DNA of 13,028 nt from the NCBI GenBank assembly GCA_025456385.1, contig JALOKS010000140.1, forward strand, positions 1-13,028, read 5' to 3'. This stretch comes from Thermoanaerobaculales bacterium. GTDB taxonomy: Bacteria > Acidobacteriota > Thermoanaerobaculia > Thermoanaerobaculales > Sulfomarinibacteraceae. The notes beneath the pieces were generated by a model that saw only the letters and a list, made by a program, of their open reading frames with translations, had not been told where the DNA came from and ran no database searches. Made by a program: the position numbers and the translations under genes. Positions 6,623-13,005 of the stretch are shown piece after piece. The number at the start of each line of letters is the position of its first letter. The first letter of the stretch is position 1.

Positions 6623-7196
6623 GTGAGCGGCCAGCTTCCGGGCTTCAGGACCTCGAGCGCGCGGCGCGGTCGCCGCGGTCTGACGCTCCTCGGCGCGGCG
6701 GTCCTCGCGATCGCCCTGCTCGCGGGCGGGCTCGCCCTGCGCAACCGGGCGCTGACACCCCGCGAGGAGCAGCACCACGCGCAGCCACCCGACGCGGTGC
6801 CGACAGCGCCCGCCGCGGCGACGGCCGCCGCCACCGTCACCCCGACAACCCTGATCGAGGAGAGCTCGGGGTGGGTCGAGCTCATCCTCCCGACCGCCAC
6901 CCCCAGCCCGTGGCCGACCCTGGCGCCGGCCTCCACCGCGACCCCGCGGCCAGCAGGTCCTCCAGCCCTCGGCCCACGTCCTCGTCGAGATCGACGCCGA
7001 CAACCGCTGCAGCCGCGACCTCGAGCCCTTCGACCTGTGGTTCGAGATCAGCGGCTGGCGGCAGGGCGGGCGCGTGCAGTCGGTGAGGGGCCACCCCTTC
7101 GAGCGGATCCGCCGCGGCGCCTCGGGCGTCATCGCGATCGGCCTGCCGGGCTCGATCGACTGGTACGACGAGGTCAGGGTGGAGATCGTGGACTGA
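6623..7196 (+). pseudogene. Membrane-anchored unknown protein, frame broken near 6950
   Basis: The first part reads in frame from GTG 6623: a basic start, one membrane span (about residues 20-39), then an Ala/Pro/Thr-rich linker (about 55-110) ending in ATPRP near 6950. Downstream the protein-like signal moves to the +1 frame. QQVLQPSAHVLVEID (from 6951) continues through DLWFEISGWRQGG and SIDWYDEVRVEIVD to a TGA at 7194-7196. That frame has no start codon for its first third, so it is unlikely to be a separate gene. In the original frame the sequence turns Arg/Pro-rich and runs into the heptamer repeat. The simplest reading is one gene of about 190 codons carrying a one-base indel, either a real mutation or an assembly error; programmed frameshifting is less likely. 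I do not recognise the C-terminal domain. Confidence 0.6.
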
Positions 7197-7200
7197 TCTC

Positions 7201-7262
7201 GAATTTCGAATTTCGAATTTCGAATTTTCGCTCACGCACCCAAGACAGTTTTGAGTTTTGAG
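7201..7262 (+). repeat. AT-rich heptamer arrays (GAATTTC and TTTTGAG)
   Basis: Three exact tandem GAATTTC copies (7201-7221) followed by a fourth, GAATTTT (7222-7228). After a 20-base unrelated spacer come two TTTTGAG copies (7249-7255 and 7256-7262). The first array begins four bases after the TGA of the broken gene. The units are variants of the heptamer seen at 1425-1452. Confidence 0.85.
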
Positions 7263-7283
7263 TTGCCACCCTCCCAATGGCTG

Positions 7284-7317
7284 GGATTTCGGATTTCGAA
7301 TTTCGGGTTTCGAATTC
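7284..7317 (+). repeat. Degenerate heptamer array (GRRTTTC)
   Basis: Four in-phase heptamers, GGATTTC (7284-7290), GGATTTC (7291-7297), GAATTTC (7298-7304) and GGGTTTC (7305-7311), followed by a partial GAATTC (7312-7317). TTTC is kept in every unit and only the second and third positions vary, between A and G. Confidence 0.8.
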
Positions 7318-7380
7318 CCACCCACCCGCCATCGAGAGCGGCTCGTTGATTTCCGAAGCGCCAGGTTAAACACCTCCGGT

Positions 7381-7423
7381 CCTCGGAAAGCCGTCATGCG
7401 TCGCGCACGACGGCTTTCCGAGG
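7381..7423. repeat. Perfect 15-bp inverted repeat (strong hairpin)
   Basis: CCTCGGAAAGCCGTC (7381-7395) is exactly complementary to GACGGCTTTCCGAGG (7409-7423). Inside, TGCG (7397-7400) can also pair with CGCA (7404-7407) around a TCG loop after one A-C mismatch, so nearly the whole 43 bases folds. There is no T-run after either arm. It lies 18 bases upstream of the -10 of the aminopeptidase gene. Possible roles are a bidirectional transcription barrier, a regulator-binding operator, or a remnant REP/MITE-like element; the sequence does not decide. Confidence 0.85.
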
Positions 7424-7441
7424 GTGGGCGGTCGGGCACGA

Positions 7442-7447
7442 TAGGAT
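7442..7447 (+). promoter_or_regulatory. Putative -10 element (TAGGAT) of the M29-like peptidase gene
   Basis: TAGGAT followed by GGG, with no -35 at 17 bp spacing. Transcription would start near 7454, leaving a 12-base leader that just contains the GGAGG at 7455-7459. Confidence 0.4.
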
Positions 7448-7465
7448 GGGGCGCGGAGGCACGAC

Positions 7466-8629
7466 ATGTCCGATGACCGACTGAGCGCTGCGGAGCTCAC
7501 GGCGTTGGTGCAGCGGGTGTTCCAGCCCCGGGAGGAGGACCGCGCGCTGGCGGTGCTGGTGGACCTGCCGGACGACGAGGTGCCGGACAACCCCCGGTGG
7601 CGCGAGCGGCGGGCGCTGGCCGCGGGCTGGGCGCGCGAGTTGGCGGCTGCACGGCGCGCCCATGGGCTCGAGGTGGCCCTGGTGCTCTATCGCAACACGC
7701 ACTCGAACAACGCCGACCTCCCGGCCTCCGCCTGGCGCTGGACGCAGGAGACGCTCCCCGGCCGCGCCGACGCCATGAGCGGGCACCTCGAGGAGCCGAT
7801 GGAGTCCGTCCTCGCCGCCCACCAGCTGGTGCTGGCGCCGACGGAGTTCTCGACCACCGCGCCGCTCAAGGTCCTGGCGCCGCGCCTCGGCTTCCGGGCC
7901 GCGACCATGCCGGGCTTCGCGGTCGAGATGGTGCCGGCTCTGCGCCTCGACTACACCGAGGTCAACCGCCGCGTCAGAGTCCTCAAGAACCTCCTCGACG
8001 AGAGCCTCGGTGCCGACCTCCGCTTCGTGGTCGACGGCGTCGACGTGCACCGCCTGCACCTCGATCTCCGATTTCGGGCGGCGCACGCCTCGGGCGGGCT
8101 CCTGCCGGAGCCGGGCACCGCCGGCAACCTGCCCTCGGGCGAGGCCTACATCGTGCCCTACGAGGGCGAGCGCGAGGGTGAGCCGTCGGCGAGCGCCGGC
8201 AGCCTCCCGGTCCAGCTCGGGGACGAGGTGGTCGTGTTCGAGGTCCGGAACAACCGGGCGGTCGGGATCTCGAGCCGCGGCCCGGCTTCCGAGCGGGAGC
8301 GGCGCCTGCTGGGCGGGGAGCCGGCACGCGGCAACCTCGCCGAGCTCGGCCTCGGGGTGCTTGCAGATTTCGGCGTCGCCGCGATCGGTGAGGTCCTGCT
8401 CGACGAGAAGCTCGGCCTGCACCTCGCCTTCGGGCGCAGCGAGCACTTCGGAGGGCAGGTCGGGCCGGGCCACTTCTCGCGGCCGGAGGCGGTGGTGCAC
8501 CAGGACCACGTCTACATCCCGGAGATCCAGCCGCGGGTGCGGGCCGAGGAGGTGCGGCTCCAGCTGGCGGGAGGGACCGCCGTCGAGCTCATGCGCGACG
8601 GGCGCTACGTGATCGACTTCGGAGGCTGA
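7466..8629 (+). CDS. M29-like (aminopeptidase T-related) metallo-aminopeptidase
   Basis: A 387-residue cytoplasmic protein resembling family M29 metallo-aminopeptidases (AmpS/AmpT), which remove N-terminal residues using a two-metal site. The metal-ligand landmarks of AmpT appear in order: NLPSGEAYIVP (E226), GNLAELGLGV (E293), GLHLAFGRSEHFGG (H319), AVVHQDHVYIP (H345, D347), then LMRDGRYVI (375-383) near the end as in AmpT. The position equivalent to the conserved AmpT tyrosine (GQAY) is GRSE here, so that residue is Glu326, followed by His327. The chain is slightly shorter than AmpT (about 408). These traits suggest a related subfamily whose exact activity is open; this superfamily also includes the NicX ring dioxygenase. 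The start is well supported by GGAGG six bases before ATG 7466. It is monocistronic and converges on the small membrane peptide gene. Confidence 0.75.
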   Translation: MSDDRLSAAELTALVQRVFQPREEDRALAVLVDLPDDEVPDNPRWRERRALAAGWARELAAARRAHGLEVALVLYRNTHSNNADLPASAWRWTQETLPGRADAMSGHLEEPMESVLAAHQLVLAPTEFSTTAPLKVLAPRLGFRAATMPGFAVEMVPALRLDYTEVNRRVRVLKNLLDESLGADLRFVVDGVDVHRLHLDLRFRAAHASGGLLPEPGTAGNLPSGEAYIVPYEGEREGEPSASAGSLPVQLGDEVVVFEVRNNRAVGISSRGPASERERRLLGGEPARGNLAELGLGVLADFGVAAIGEVLLDEKLGLHLAFGRSEHFGGQVGPGHFSRPEAVVHQDHVYIPEIQPRVRAEEVRLQLAGGTAVELMRDGRYVIDFGG

Positions 8630-8646
8630 TCCGGGGTCGTCGTCCC

Positions 8647-8754
8647 TCAGCCGAGGAGGGCGCCGGTCACCAGCACCGCCAGGAACAGGAGGCCGACGGC
8701 CATCGGCAGGAAGATCGAGCTCGTGGGCTCACCGGTCTTGTCGATCTCTCGCAT
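8647..8754 (-). CDS. Small single-span membrane protein (35 aa), unrecognised
   Basis: A short frame from ATG 8754 to TGA 8647. It encodes a polar start (MREIDKTGEPTSS), one hydrophobic span of about 20 residues (14-33, IFLPMAVGLLFLAVLV...), and a very short GALLG tail. GGGAG lies seven bases upstream of the ATG, and the span is followed at once by a stop, which is the usual layout of bacterial membrane micropeptides. It lies 124 bp downstream of the UbiB-like stop on the same strand, so it could be the last cistron of that unit or have its own promoter. A weak -10-like TGTGAT followed by GGG lies at 8803-8808. I cannot name a family. Confidence 0.6.
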   Translation of the reverse strand: MREIDKTGEPTSSIFLPMAVGLLFLAVLVTGALLG

Positions 8755-8772
8755 CGCTGCTCTCCCCCGCTC

Positions 8773-8788
8773 GGCCGGGCTTCCGGCC
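8773..8788 (-). promoter_or_regulatory. Leader hairpin upstream of the small membrane protein
   Basis: GGCCGG (8773-8778) and CCGGCC (8783-8788) form a 6-bp stem with a 4-base loop. It sits about 20 bases before the small gene's start, next to its Shine-Dalgarno. There is no T-run on the minus strand, so it is a weak terminator candidate for the kinase gene upstream and may instead structure the leader. Confidence 0.3.
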
Positions 8789-8878
8789 ACCCGACACCTC
8801 CCATCACATGCCTCGATTCCGGCACGCTGACGCGGCGGTGAGGAATTCTCGTGGCGAATTGTGGCCGAATCGGGGCAG

Positions 8879-10564
8879 TCAGTCCCCGCGCCGCAGCGGC
8901 AGCAGCAGCCCGAGGAGCAGCAGCACGACGGCGAGGAACCACGGCCCGTCGAGGCCGACCAGAATCGCGCCCGCCACCAGGCAGGCGCCGCCGAACTGGG
9001 TCGCGCGCAGCCCGCGCAGCGGCCGCGGCGGCTGCGGCTGGGTCCGCTCCTCGAGGGTGCTCAGCGCCTCACCGATCAGGAGCGGCGTCTTGAGGGCGGC
9101 GTCGATCATGCCCGGCGCGACGCGCAGCACCTCCTTCCACAGCCGCGCCGGCGAGTACTCCTGGCGCAGGATGCTGCCGACGTGCTTCTCGGAGACCTCG
9201 GCGACGTTGAAGTCCGGGTTGAGCAGGTAGCCCACCGCCTCGTAGGTCACCAGCGCCTTGACCATGAGCACCATGTCGACCGGGAAGTAGAGCCGGTAGC
9301 GGGCTCCGAGCTGGATGCACTCGAGGATCAGGAGCGCCAGCGAGAACTCCTCGAACTTCGCGTGGCGGCGCCACTTGCGGGCGACCTCGCGGACCGCCCT
9401 GCGGAAGCCCGGGACGTCGGAGCGCGGGTCCTTGCGCGACACCGCGGCGAGGTGGCGGCCGGCGCCCTCGAAGTCCTCCATCACCAGGGCGTAGAAGAGC
9501 TCGAGGAGGCTGTGGCGGAGAACCGGGTCGAACTGGCCGACCATGCCGAGGTCGATGAACCCGACCTTGACGCCCGGCAGCACGAGCAGGTTGGCGGGGT
9601 GCAGGTCGGCGTGGAAGAAGCCGTCCTGGTAGAGCATCCGCAGCACCGCCTCGGCGCCGAGGTCGATGAGCTGCCGGCGCTCGTCGAGGGGCAGCGACAG
9701 GACCCGCTCGTCGTCCGGCCGCACGCCGTCGAGGAACTCCATGCAGAGGACGCTGTGCCCGGAGTGCTCGCGGTAGATGCGCGGGAACACGACGTCGGGC
9801 ATGTCGGCGAAGTTCTCCGCGAAGGCCTCCGCGTTGTCGGCCTCGAGGGTCATCTCGACCTCGCGCAGGGTGTACTCGCAGAACTCGTCGATCACGCGCC
9901 GCGGCTGGTAGCGGGGGATGATGAGCTGGAGGAAGCGCGCCGTCGAGCGCAGCAGCGCGGCGTCCCGGTACAGCAGGTCGCGGATGCCCGGCTTCACCAC
10001 CTTGAGGATGACCTGGTCGCCGTTCGCCAGCCGCGCCCAGTGGCTCTGCGCGATCGACGCCGAGCCGAGGGGCTCCTGCTCGACCTCCGCGAAGACATCC
10101 TCGAGCGGCTGCCCGAGCTCGGCCTCGACGACCGCGCGGATCTTCTCGAACTCGACGGCCGGGAGATCGGCGAGCAGGTTGCGCAGCTCCTCGGTCACCG
10201 ACTCCGGCAGGATGTCCTGGCGCAGGCTGAGGATCTGGCCGAGCTTGATGTAGGTCGGCCCGAGCATCTCCAGGCGGATGCGGAGCTGGACCGGGAAGGG
10301 CTGGCCGGCGATCTCCCGGTCGAGGAAGCGGCGGCAGATCCAGGCGACCACGGCCCGCACGCGGAAGATCAGTCCGCGGCCGCCGCGGCGCCGGCTCGCC
10401 TCGAGCGAGGCGACGAAGCCGCCGAGGAGCAGGGCGAGCACCTGGCGGACGGTGGCGCGGCCGCGCCGCGCGAGCCCCGGGATCGTGACCACCTGCCGGC
10501 GCGCGCTCCGCCGCCTCGGCCCGGGACTGCGGGCCCCGCCTCCCCCCGCCGGCCTGGCCTCCAT
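8879..10564 (-). CDS. ABC1/UbiB-family atypical kinase
   Basis: A 561-residue member of the ABC1/ADCK/UbiB family, which supports ubiquinone or other isoprenoid-quinone biosynthesis and lipid handling at the membrane. Diagnostic motifs occur in order: the family-specific KxGQ in TYIKLGQ (104-110), the Ala/Ser-rich loop GSASIAQ (167-173) that replaces the Gly-rich loop, the nucleotide-site lysine in VILKVVKPG (K188), the catalytic HADLHPANLLV (318-328), and the metal-binding FIDLGMVG (D338). Two hydrophobic segments near the C-terminus (about 523-537 and 541-556) form the membrane anchor typical of UbiB. Residues 1-45 are very basic. The start is ATG 10564, with GGAG eight bases upstream; a GTG one codon earlier is also possible. 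It follows HMG-CoA reductase by 19 bp, suggesting one operon for isoprenoid and quinone functions. Confidence 0.92.
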   Translation of the reverse strand: MEARPAGGGGARSPGPRRRSARRQVVTIPGLARRGRATVRQVLALLLGGFVASLEASRRRGGRGLIFRVRAVVAWICRRFLDREIAGQPFPVQLRIRLEMLGPTYIKLGQILSLRQDILPESVTEELRNLLADLPAVEFEKIRAVVEAELGQPLEDVFAEVEQEPLGSASIAQSHWARLANGDQVILKVVKPGIRDLLYRDAALLRSTARFLQLIIPRYQPRRVIDEFCEYTLREVEMTLEADNAEAFAENFADMPDVVFPRIYREHSGHSVLCMEFLDGVRPDDERVLSLPLDERRQLIDLGAEAVLRMLYQDGFFHADLHPANLLVLPGVKVGFIDLGMVGQFDPVLRHSLLELFYALVMEDFEGAGRHLAAVSRKDPRSDVPGFRRAVREVARKWRRHAKFEEFSLALLILECIQLGARYRLYFPVDMVLMVKALVTYEAVGYLLNPDFNVAEVSEKHVGSILRQEYSPARLWKEVLRVAPGMIDAALKTPLLIGEALSTLEERTQPQPPRPLRGLRATQFGGACLVAGAILVGLDGPWFLAVVLLLLGLLLPLRRGD

Positions 10565-10583
10565 CACTCCTTCTCCGCGGCCA

Positions 10584-12122
10584 TCACCGGTTGCGACCGT
10601 ACTTCTCGTGGCTCGACACCCAGTCCAACGACGAGATCGCCGAGCCGAGGGAGATCTCGCCCGCGAGGGCCACCCCGGCGACGATCTCCGCCAGCTTCTT
10701 GACCTTGCCGCGCCCCACGCAGCCCATCATCGCCAGACACTCGCGCTGGGTCGGCAGGCCGGTGCCCCCGCCGAAGGTGGCGACGATCAGCGACGGGATG
10801 GTCAAGGACATGTAGAGGTCGCCCTCGGGCGTGAGCTCGGTGTAGAGGATGCCCGACGAGGACTCGGCGACGTTGGCCACATCCTGGCCGGTGGCGATGA
10901 ACATGGCGGTGATGCCGTTCGGCGAGTGGGCGCCGTTGTTGTTGGCGCCCGACAGGAAGGCGCCGACGTTGGAGATCTGGGAGTGGTACTGCAGGCTCTT
11001 CGGCTCGACCCGCATGTGCTGGACCAGCACGTCGCGCTTCACGACCGCCTCCGCGATGACGCGCTTGCCGCGGGTCCGCATGATGTTGATCTGGGAGTGC
11101 TTCTTGTCGGTCGCCAGGTTGGACTCGAGGTAGAAGGCGCGCACGTTGTCGACGTTGTCGAGCATCCAGGAGCAGGCGGCGAAGGTCGCCCGGCCGACCA
11201 TGTTCTGGCCGGCGGCATCGCCCGTCGAGTAGTTGAAGCGCAGGTAGGCGAAACGGCTGGCGAGGAAGATGTCGATGTCGAGGAGCTTGGCGACGCTCGA
11301 TGTGGCCTCGGCCGCCTGCGCGATCTGCCGCATGTGGGCGTTGACCCAGGCGCGGAAGTCGCGCGCCTCGCGCGCCGAATCGAAGACGAAGACCGGCGCG
11401 CGCTGCATGCGGTCGTCGGAGACCGTGCAGGTGACGCCGCCGGAGAGATTGAGGACCTTGATGCCGCGGTTGTAGGAGGCGACGAGAGTGCCCTCGGTGG
11501 TGGCCAGCGGGACCAGGAACTCGCCCTTGGCGTGCTCGCCGTTGAGCCGGATCGGCCCCGCGATGCCGATCGGCACCTGAGCCACGCCGAAGAAGTTCTC
11601 GATGTTGCCCTTGGTCGCCGGCGGCTCGAAGCTGAACCTCGTCACGTGCTCGAAGTCGACGCCGCTGAAGGAGCGCACGAAGTCCTGGCGCCTGCGGATG
11701 ATGTCGCCGGTGTAGTCGTCGTCCTTGTCGTAGGGGACTGCAACCCGCTCCTCCTTGCGCTCGCGGATGGCGTCCTTGACCGAGAAGGCGAGGCGTCCGA
11801 AGGGTGTGCTCTGGACACTGACGGCGATCGTGTGCGTGCCGACCCCGAGTGCGGCCCCCTTCCACAGCACGTGCAGGGTGGTCGCGAGCGGAAAGGTGAT
11901 CGGCGACGCGGCACTCACCTCCGCGGGTGAGAAGCGCTGCTCGCCCAGGGTGAAGACGAGCTCCTCGAGCGGCACCGGGCGGTCATCGAAGGCGATCTCG
12001 CGGACGCCGGTGACCACTGCGTCGCTGAGCCGGTTCTTGAGCCCGAAGGCGACCCCTTCAGCTGAGTTCTCGAGGCTGCCGTAGGTGAAGAGCTGCTTGA
12101 GAACGAGCGACGGGACCTTCAC
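10584..12122 (-). CDS. hmgA: HMG-CoA reductase with extra N-terminal domain
   Basis: A 512-residue enzyme that reduces 3-hydroxy-3-methylglutaryl-CoA to mevalonate, the committed step of the mevalonate isoprenoid route. The catalytic core is about 135-512. ENFFGVAQVPIGIAGP (175-190) binds substrate, and ATTEG carries the catalytic Glu210. GDAAGQNM (301-308) is the cofactor motif, TDKKHSQIN supplies Lys340, GQDVAN supplies Asp414, GGTGLPTQRE (452-461) is the Gly-rich region, and the C-terminal SSHEKYGRN supplies His505. The layout and motifs look like class I. Residues 1-118 are not part of the usual bacterial core. They resemble the small beta subunit of C-glycoside deglycosidases (DUF6379-like): SLENSAEGVAFGL, an IAFDDRPVP strand-turn, FTLG, and a LGVGTHTIAVSV strand. 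There is no membrane anchor. The GTG start at 12122 has GGAGG six bases upstream. It is probably co-transcribed with the UbiB-like kinase. Confidence 0.93.
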   Translation of the reverse strand: MKVPSLVLKQLFTYGSLENSAEGVAFGLKNRLSDAVVTGVREIAFDDRPVPLEELVFTLGEQRFSPAEVSAASPITFPLATTLHVLWKGAALGVGTHTIAVSVQSTPFGRLAFSVKDAIRERKEERVAVPYDKDDDYTGDIIRRRQDFVRSFSGVDFEHVTRFSFEPPATKGNIENFFGVAQVPIGIAGPIRLNGEHAKGEFLVPLATTEGTLVASYNRGIKVLNLSGGVTCTVSDDRMQRAPVFVFDSAREARDFRAWVNAHMRQIAQAAEATSSVAKLLDIDIFLASRFAYLRFNYSTGDAAGQNMVGRATFAACSWMLDNVDNVRAFYLESNLATDKKHSQINIMRTRGKRVIAEAVVKRDVLVQHMRVEPKSLQYHSQISNVGAFLSGANNNGAHSPNGITAMFIATGQDVANVAESSSGILYTELTPEGDLYMSLTIPSLIVATFGGGTGLPTQRECLAMMGCVGRGKVKKLAEIVAGVALAGEISLGSAISSLDWVSSHEKYGRNR

Positions 12123-12190
12123 AGTGGGCCTCCCGGAGGTCGTCGAAAGCCGTTCAGCGTGCCTGCCGCGATCTGCCGAAGCGCGGCGGC

Positions 12191-12196
12191 ATTGTA
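12191..12196 (-). promoter_or_regulatory. Putative extended -10 (TGC-TACAAT) of the HMG-CoA reductase operon
   Basis: On the minus strand TGC precedes TACAAT and G follows, the best promoter match in the window. Transcription would start near 12184, giving a leader of about 62 bases. No -35 is seen. Confidence 0.55.
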
Positions 12197-12237
12197 GCAG
12201 CCGCCCGGGAGCGCCCGCACGGCGCCCGCAGCCGGCC

Positions 12238-12984
12238 TCACTTCGCCTTCAGCCGCGCCACCAACTCTCGGAGGGTCCGCTGCAGCTCGGGCTCGAACCA
12301 GGCCTCGGCGAGGCGGCGCACGTCCTCGTCGCGCTGACCGCGGACGAGATCGACGAGATCGCGGCGGAGCCGCCGCCGGGTCTCGGCGAGGGCCTGCGCC
12401 GGCGCCTGCAGGATGTGCCCGCACCAGGCTCTCGCGGCGGCGACCGGCTCCGGCGCCACCTCGTCGATGAGTCCGATGGCGAGGGCCTCCGCCGGCTGCA
12501 GCAGGCGCCCGGTCACGCACAGCTCCTCGGCGAGGCGCGGTCCCACCGCCCGCCGCAGCAGGAGGGCGACGATCTCGGGCATCGCGATGCCGATGCGGAC
12601 CTCATTGAGCCCGATGCCGAAGGGGCCGTCCGCCATCACCCGGCGGTCGCAGCAGAGGGCGAGGACCGCGCCGCCCGCCGGGCTGTGCCCGGTGATCGCG
12701 GCGACCACGGGCAGCGGCGACTCGGCGAGGGCGATGAGCGCGTCGAAGAAGGTCGCCACCGCCAGCTCGAGCTGCGGCCTGTCGAGCGCGAGCAGCTGCG
12801 GGACGTCGAGGCCGGCCGAGAACATGCCCTCGCGGCCGGAGAGGACGATGGCCCGCGCGCCCCGCGCCGGCGCCGCGCGGAGCTCGGCGGTCAGGGCCCG
12901 GAAGAGCTCGCTGGAGAGCGCGTTCACCGGCGGCCGGTCGAGCCGGAGCTCGTGGACCTCGCCGTGCTCGATGTGCTGGATCAT
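12238..12984 (-). CDS. Enoyl-CoA hydratase/isomerase family protein, ECI1-like
   Basis: A 248-residue crotonase-fold enzyme acting on acyl-CoA thioesters, probably in fatty-acid beta-oxidation. The first oxyanion-hole strand is GMFSAGLDV (53-61) and the second is GHSPAGGAVLAL (99-110). PFGIGLNEVRIGI (121-133) holds Glu128 at the catalytic position shared by hydratases and isomerases. The segments CDRRVMADG and GLNE closely recall mitochondrial delta3,delta2-enoyl-CoA isomerase (ECI1), which argues for double-bond isomerisation. However, RAVGPRLAEEL (145-155) also places Glu154 where crotonase keeps its second catalytic glutamate, so hydratase activity cannot be excluded. The length is normal for single-domain members. 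The ATG at 12984 has a G-rich stretch just upstream and a close -10-like element. It ends 115 bp before the HMG-CoA reductase start, which has its own promoter. Confidence 0.88.
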   Translation of the reverse strand: MIQHIEHGEVHELRLDRPPVNALSSELFRALTAELRAAPARGARAIVLSGREGMFSAGLDVPQLLALDRPQLELAVATFFDALIALAESPLPVVAAITGHSPAGGAVLALCCDRRVMADGPFGIGLNEVRIGIAMPEIVALLLRRAVGPRLAEELCVTGRLLQPAEALAIGLIDEVAPEPVAAARAWCGHILQAPAQALAETRRRLRRDLVDLVRGQRDEDVRRLAEAWFEPELQRTLRELVARLKAK

Positions 12985-12999
12985 GGGAACCCCCGCGAC

Positions 13000-13005
13000 A
13001 TTCTA
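13000..13005 (-). promoter_or_regulatory. Putative -10 element (TAGAAT) of the isomerase gene
   Basis: TAGAAT followed by G on the minus strand. Transcription would start near 12993, leaving a leader of only about 9 bases before ATG 12984. The -35 region would lie at the very edge of the window. Confidence 0.4.

Noticed and set aside
5296..7086. 596-codon plus-strand frame spanning the DUF4136-like gene, gap and parA
   Set aside because: It crosses two genes with strong opposite-strand evidence and ends in Arg/Pro/Ser-rich sequence.
7201..7317. CRISPR array
   Set aside because: The units are 7 bp and directly tandem with no unique spacers of CRISPR length, and there are no cas genes.
7381..7423. 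Rho-independent terminator
   Set aside because: The stem is strong but neither side is followed by a T-run, so I list it as an inverted repeat only.
8861..10702. 613-codon plus-strand frame opposite the UbiB-like gene
   Set aside because: A low-complexity Glu/Arg/Leu shadow; the opposite strand carries all ABC1 motifs.
10278..11930. 550-codon plus-strand frame opposite HMG-CoA reductase
   Set aside because: A shadow frame with no recognisable protein features; the catalytic motifs are on the other strand.
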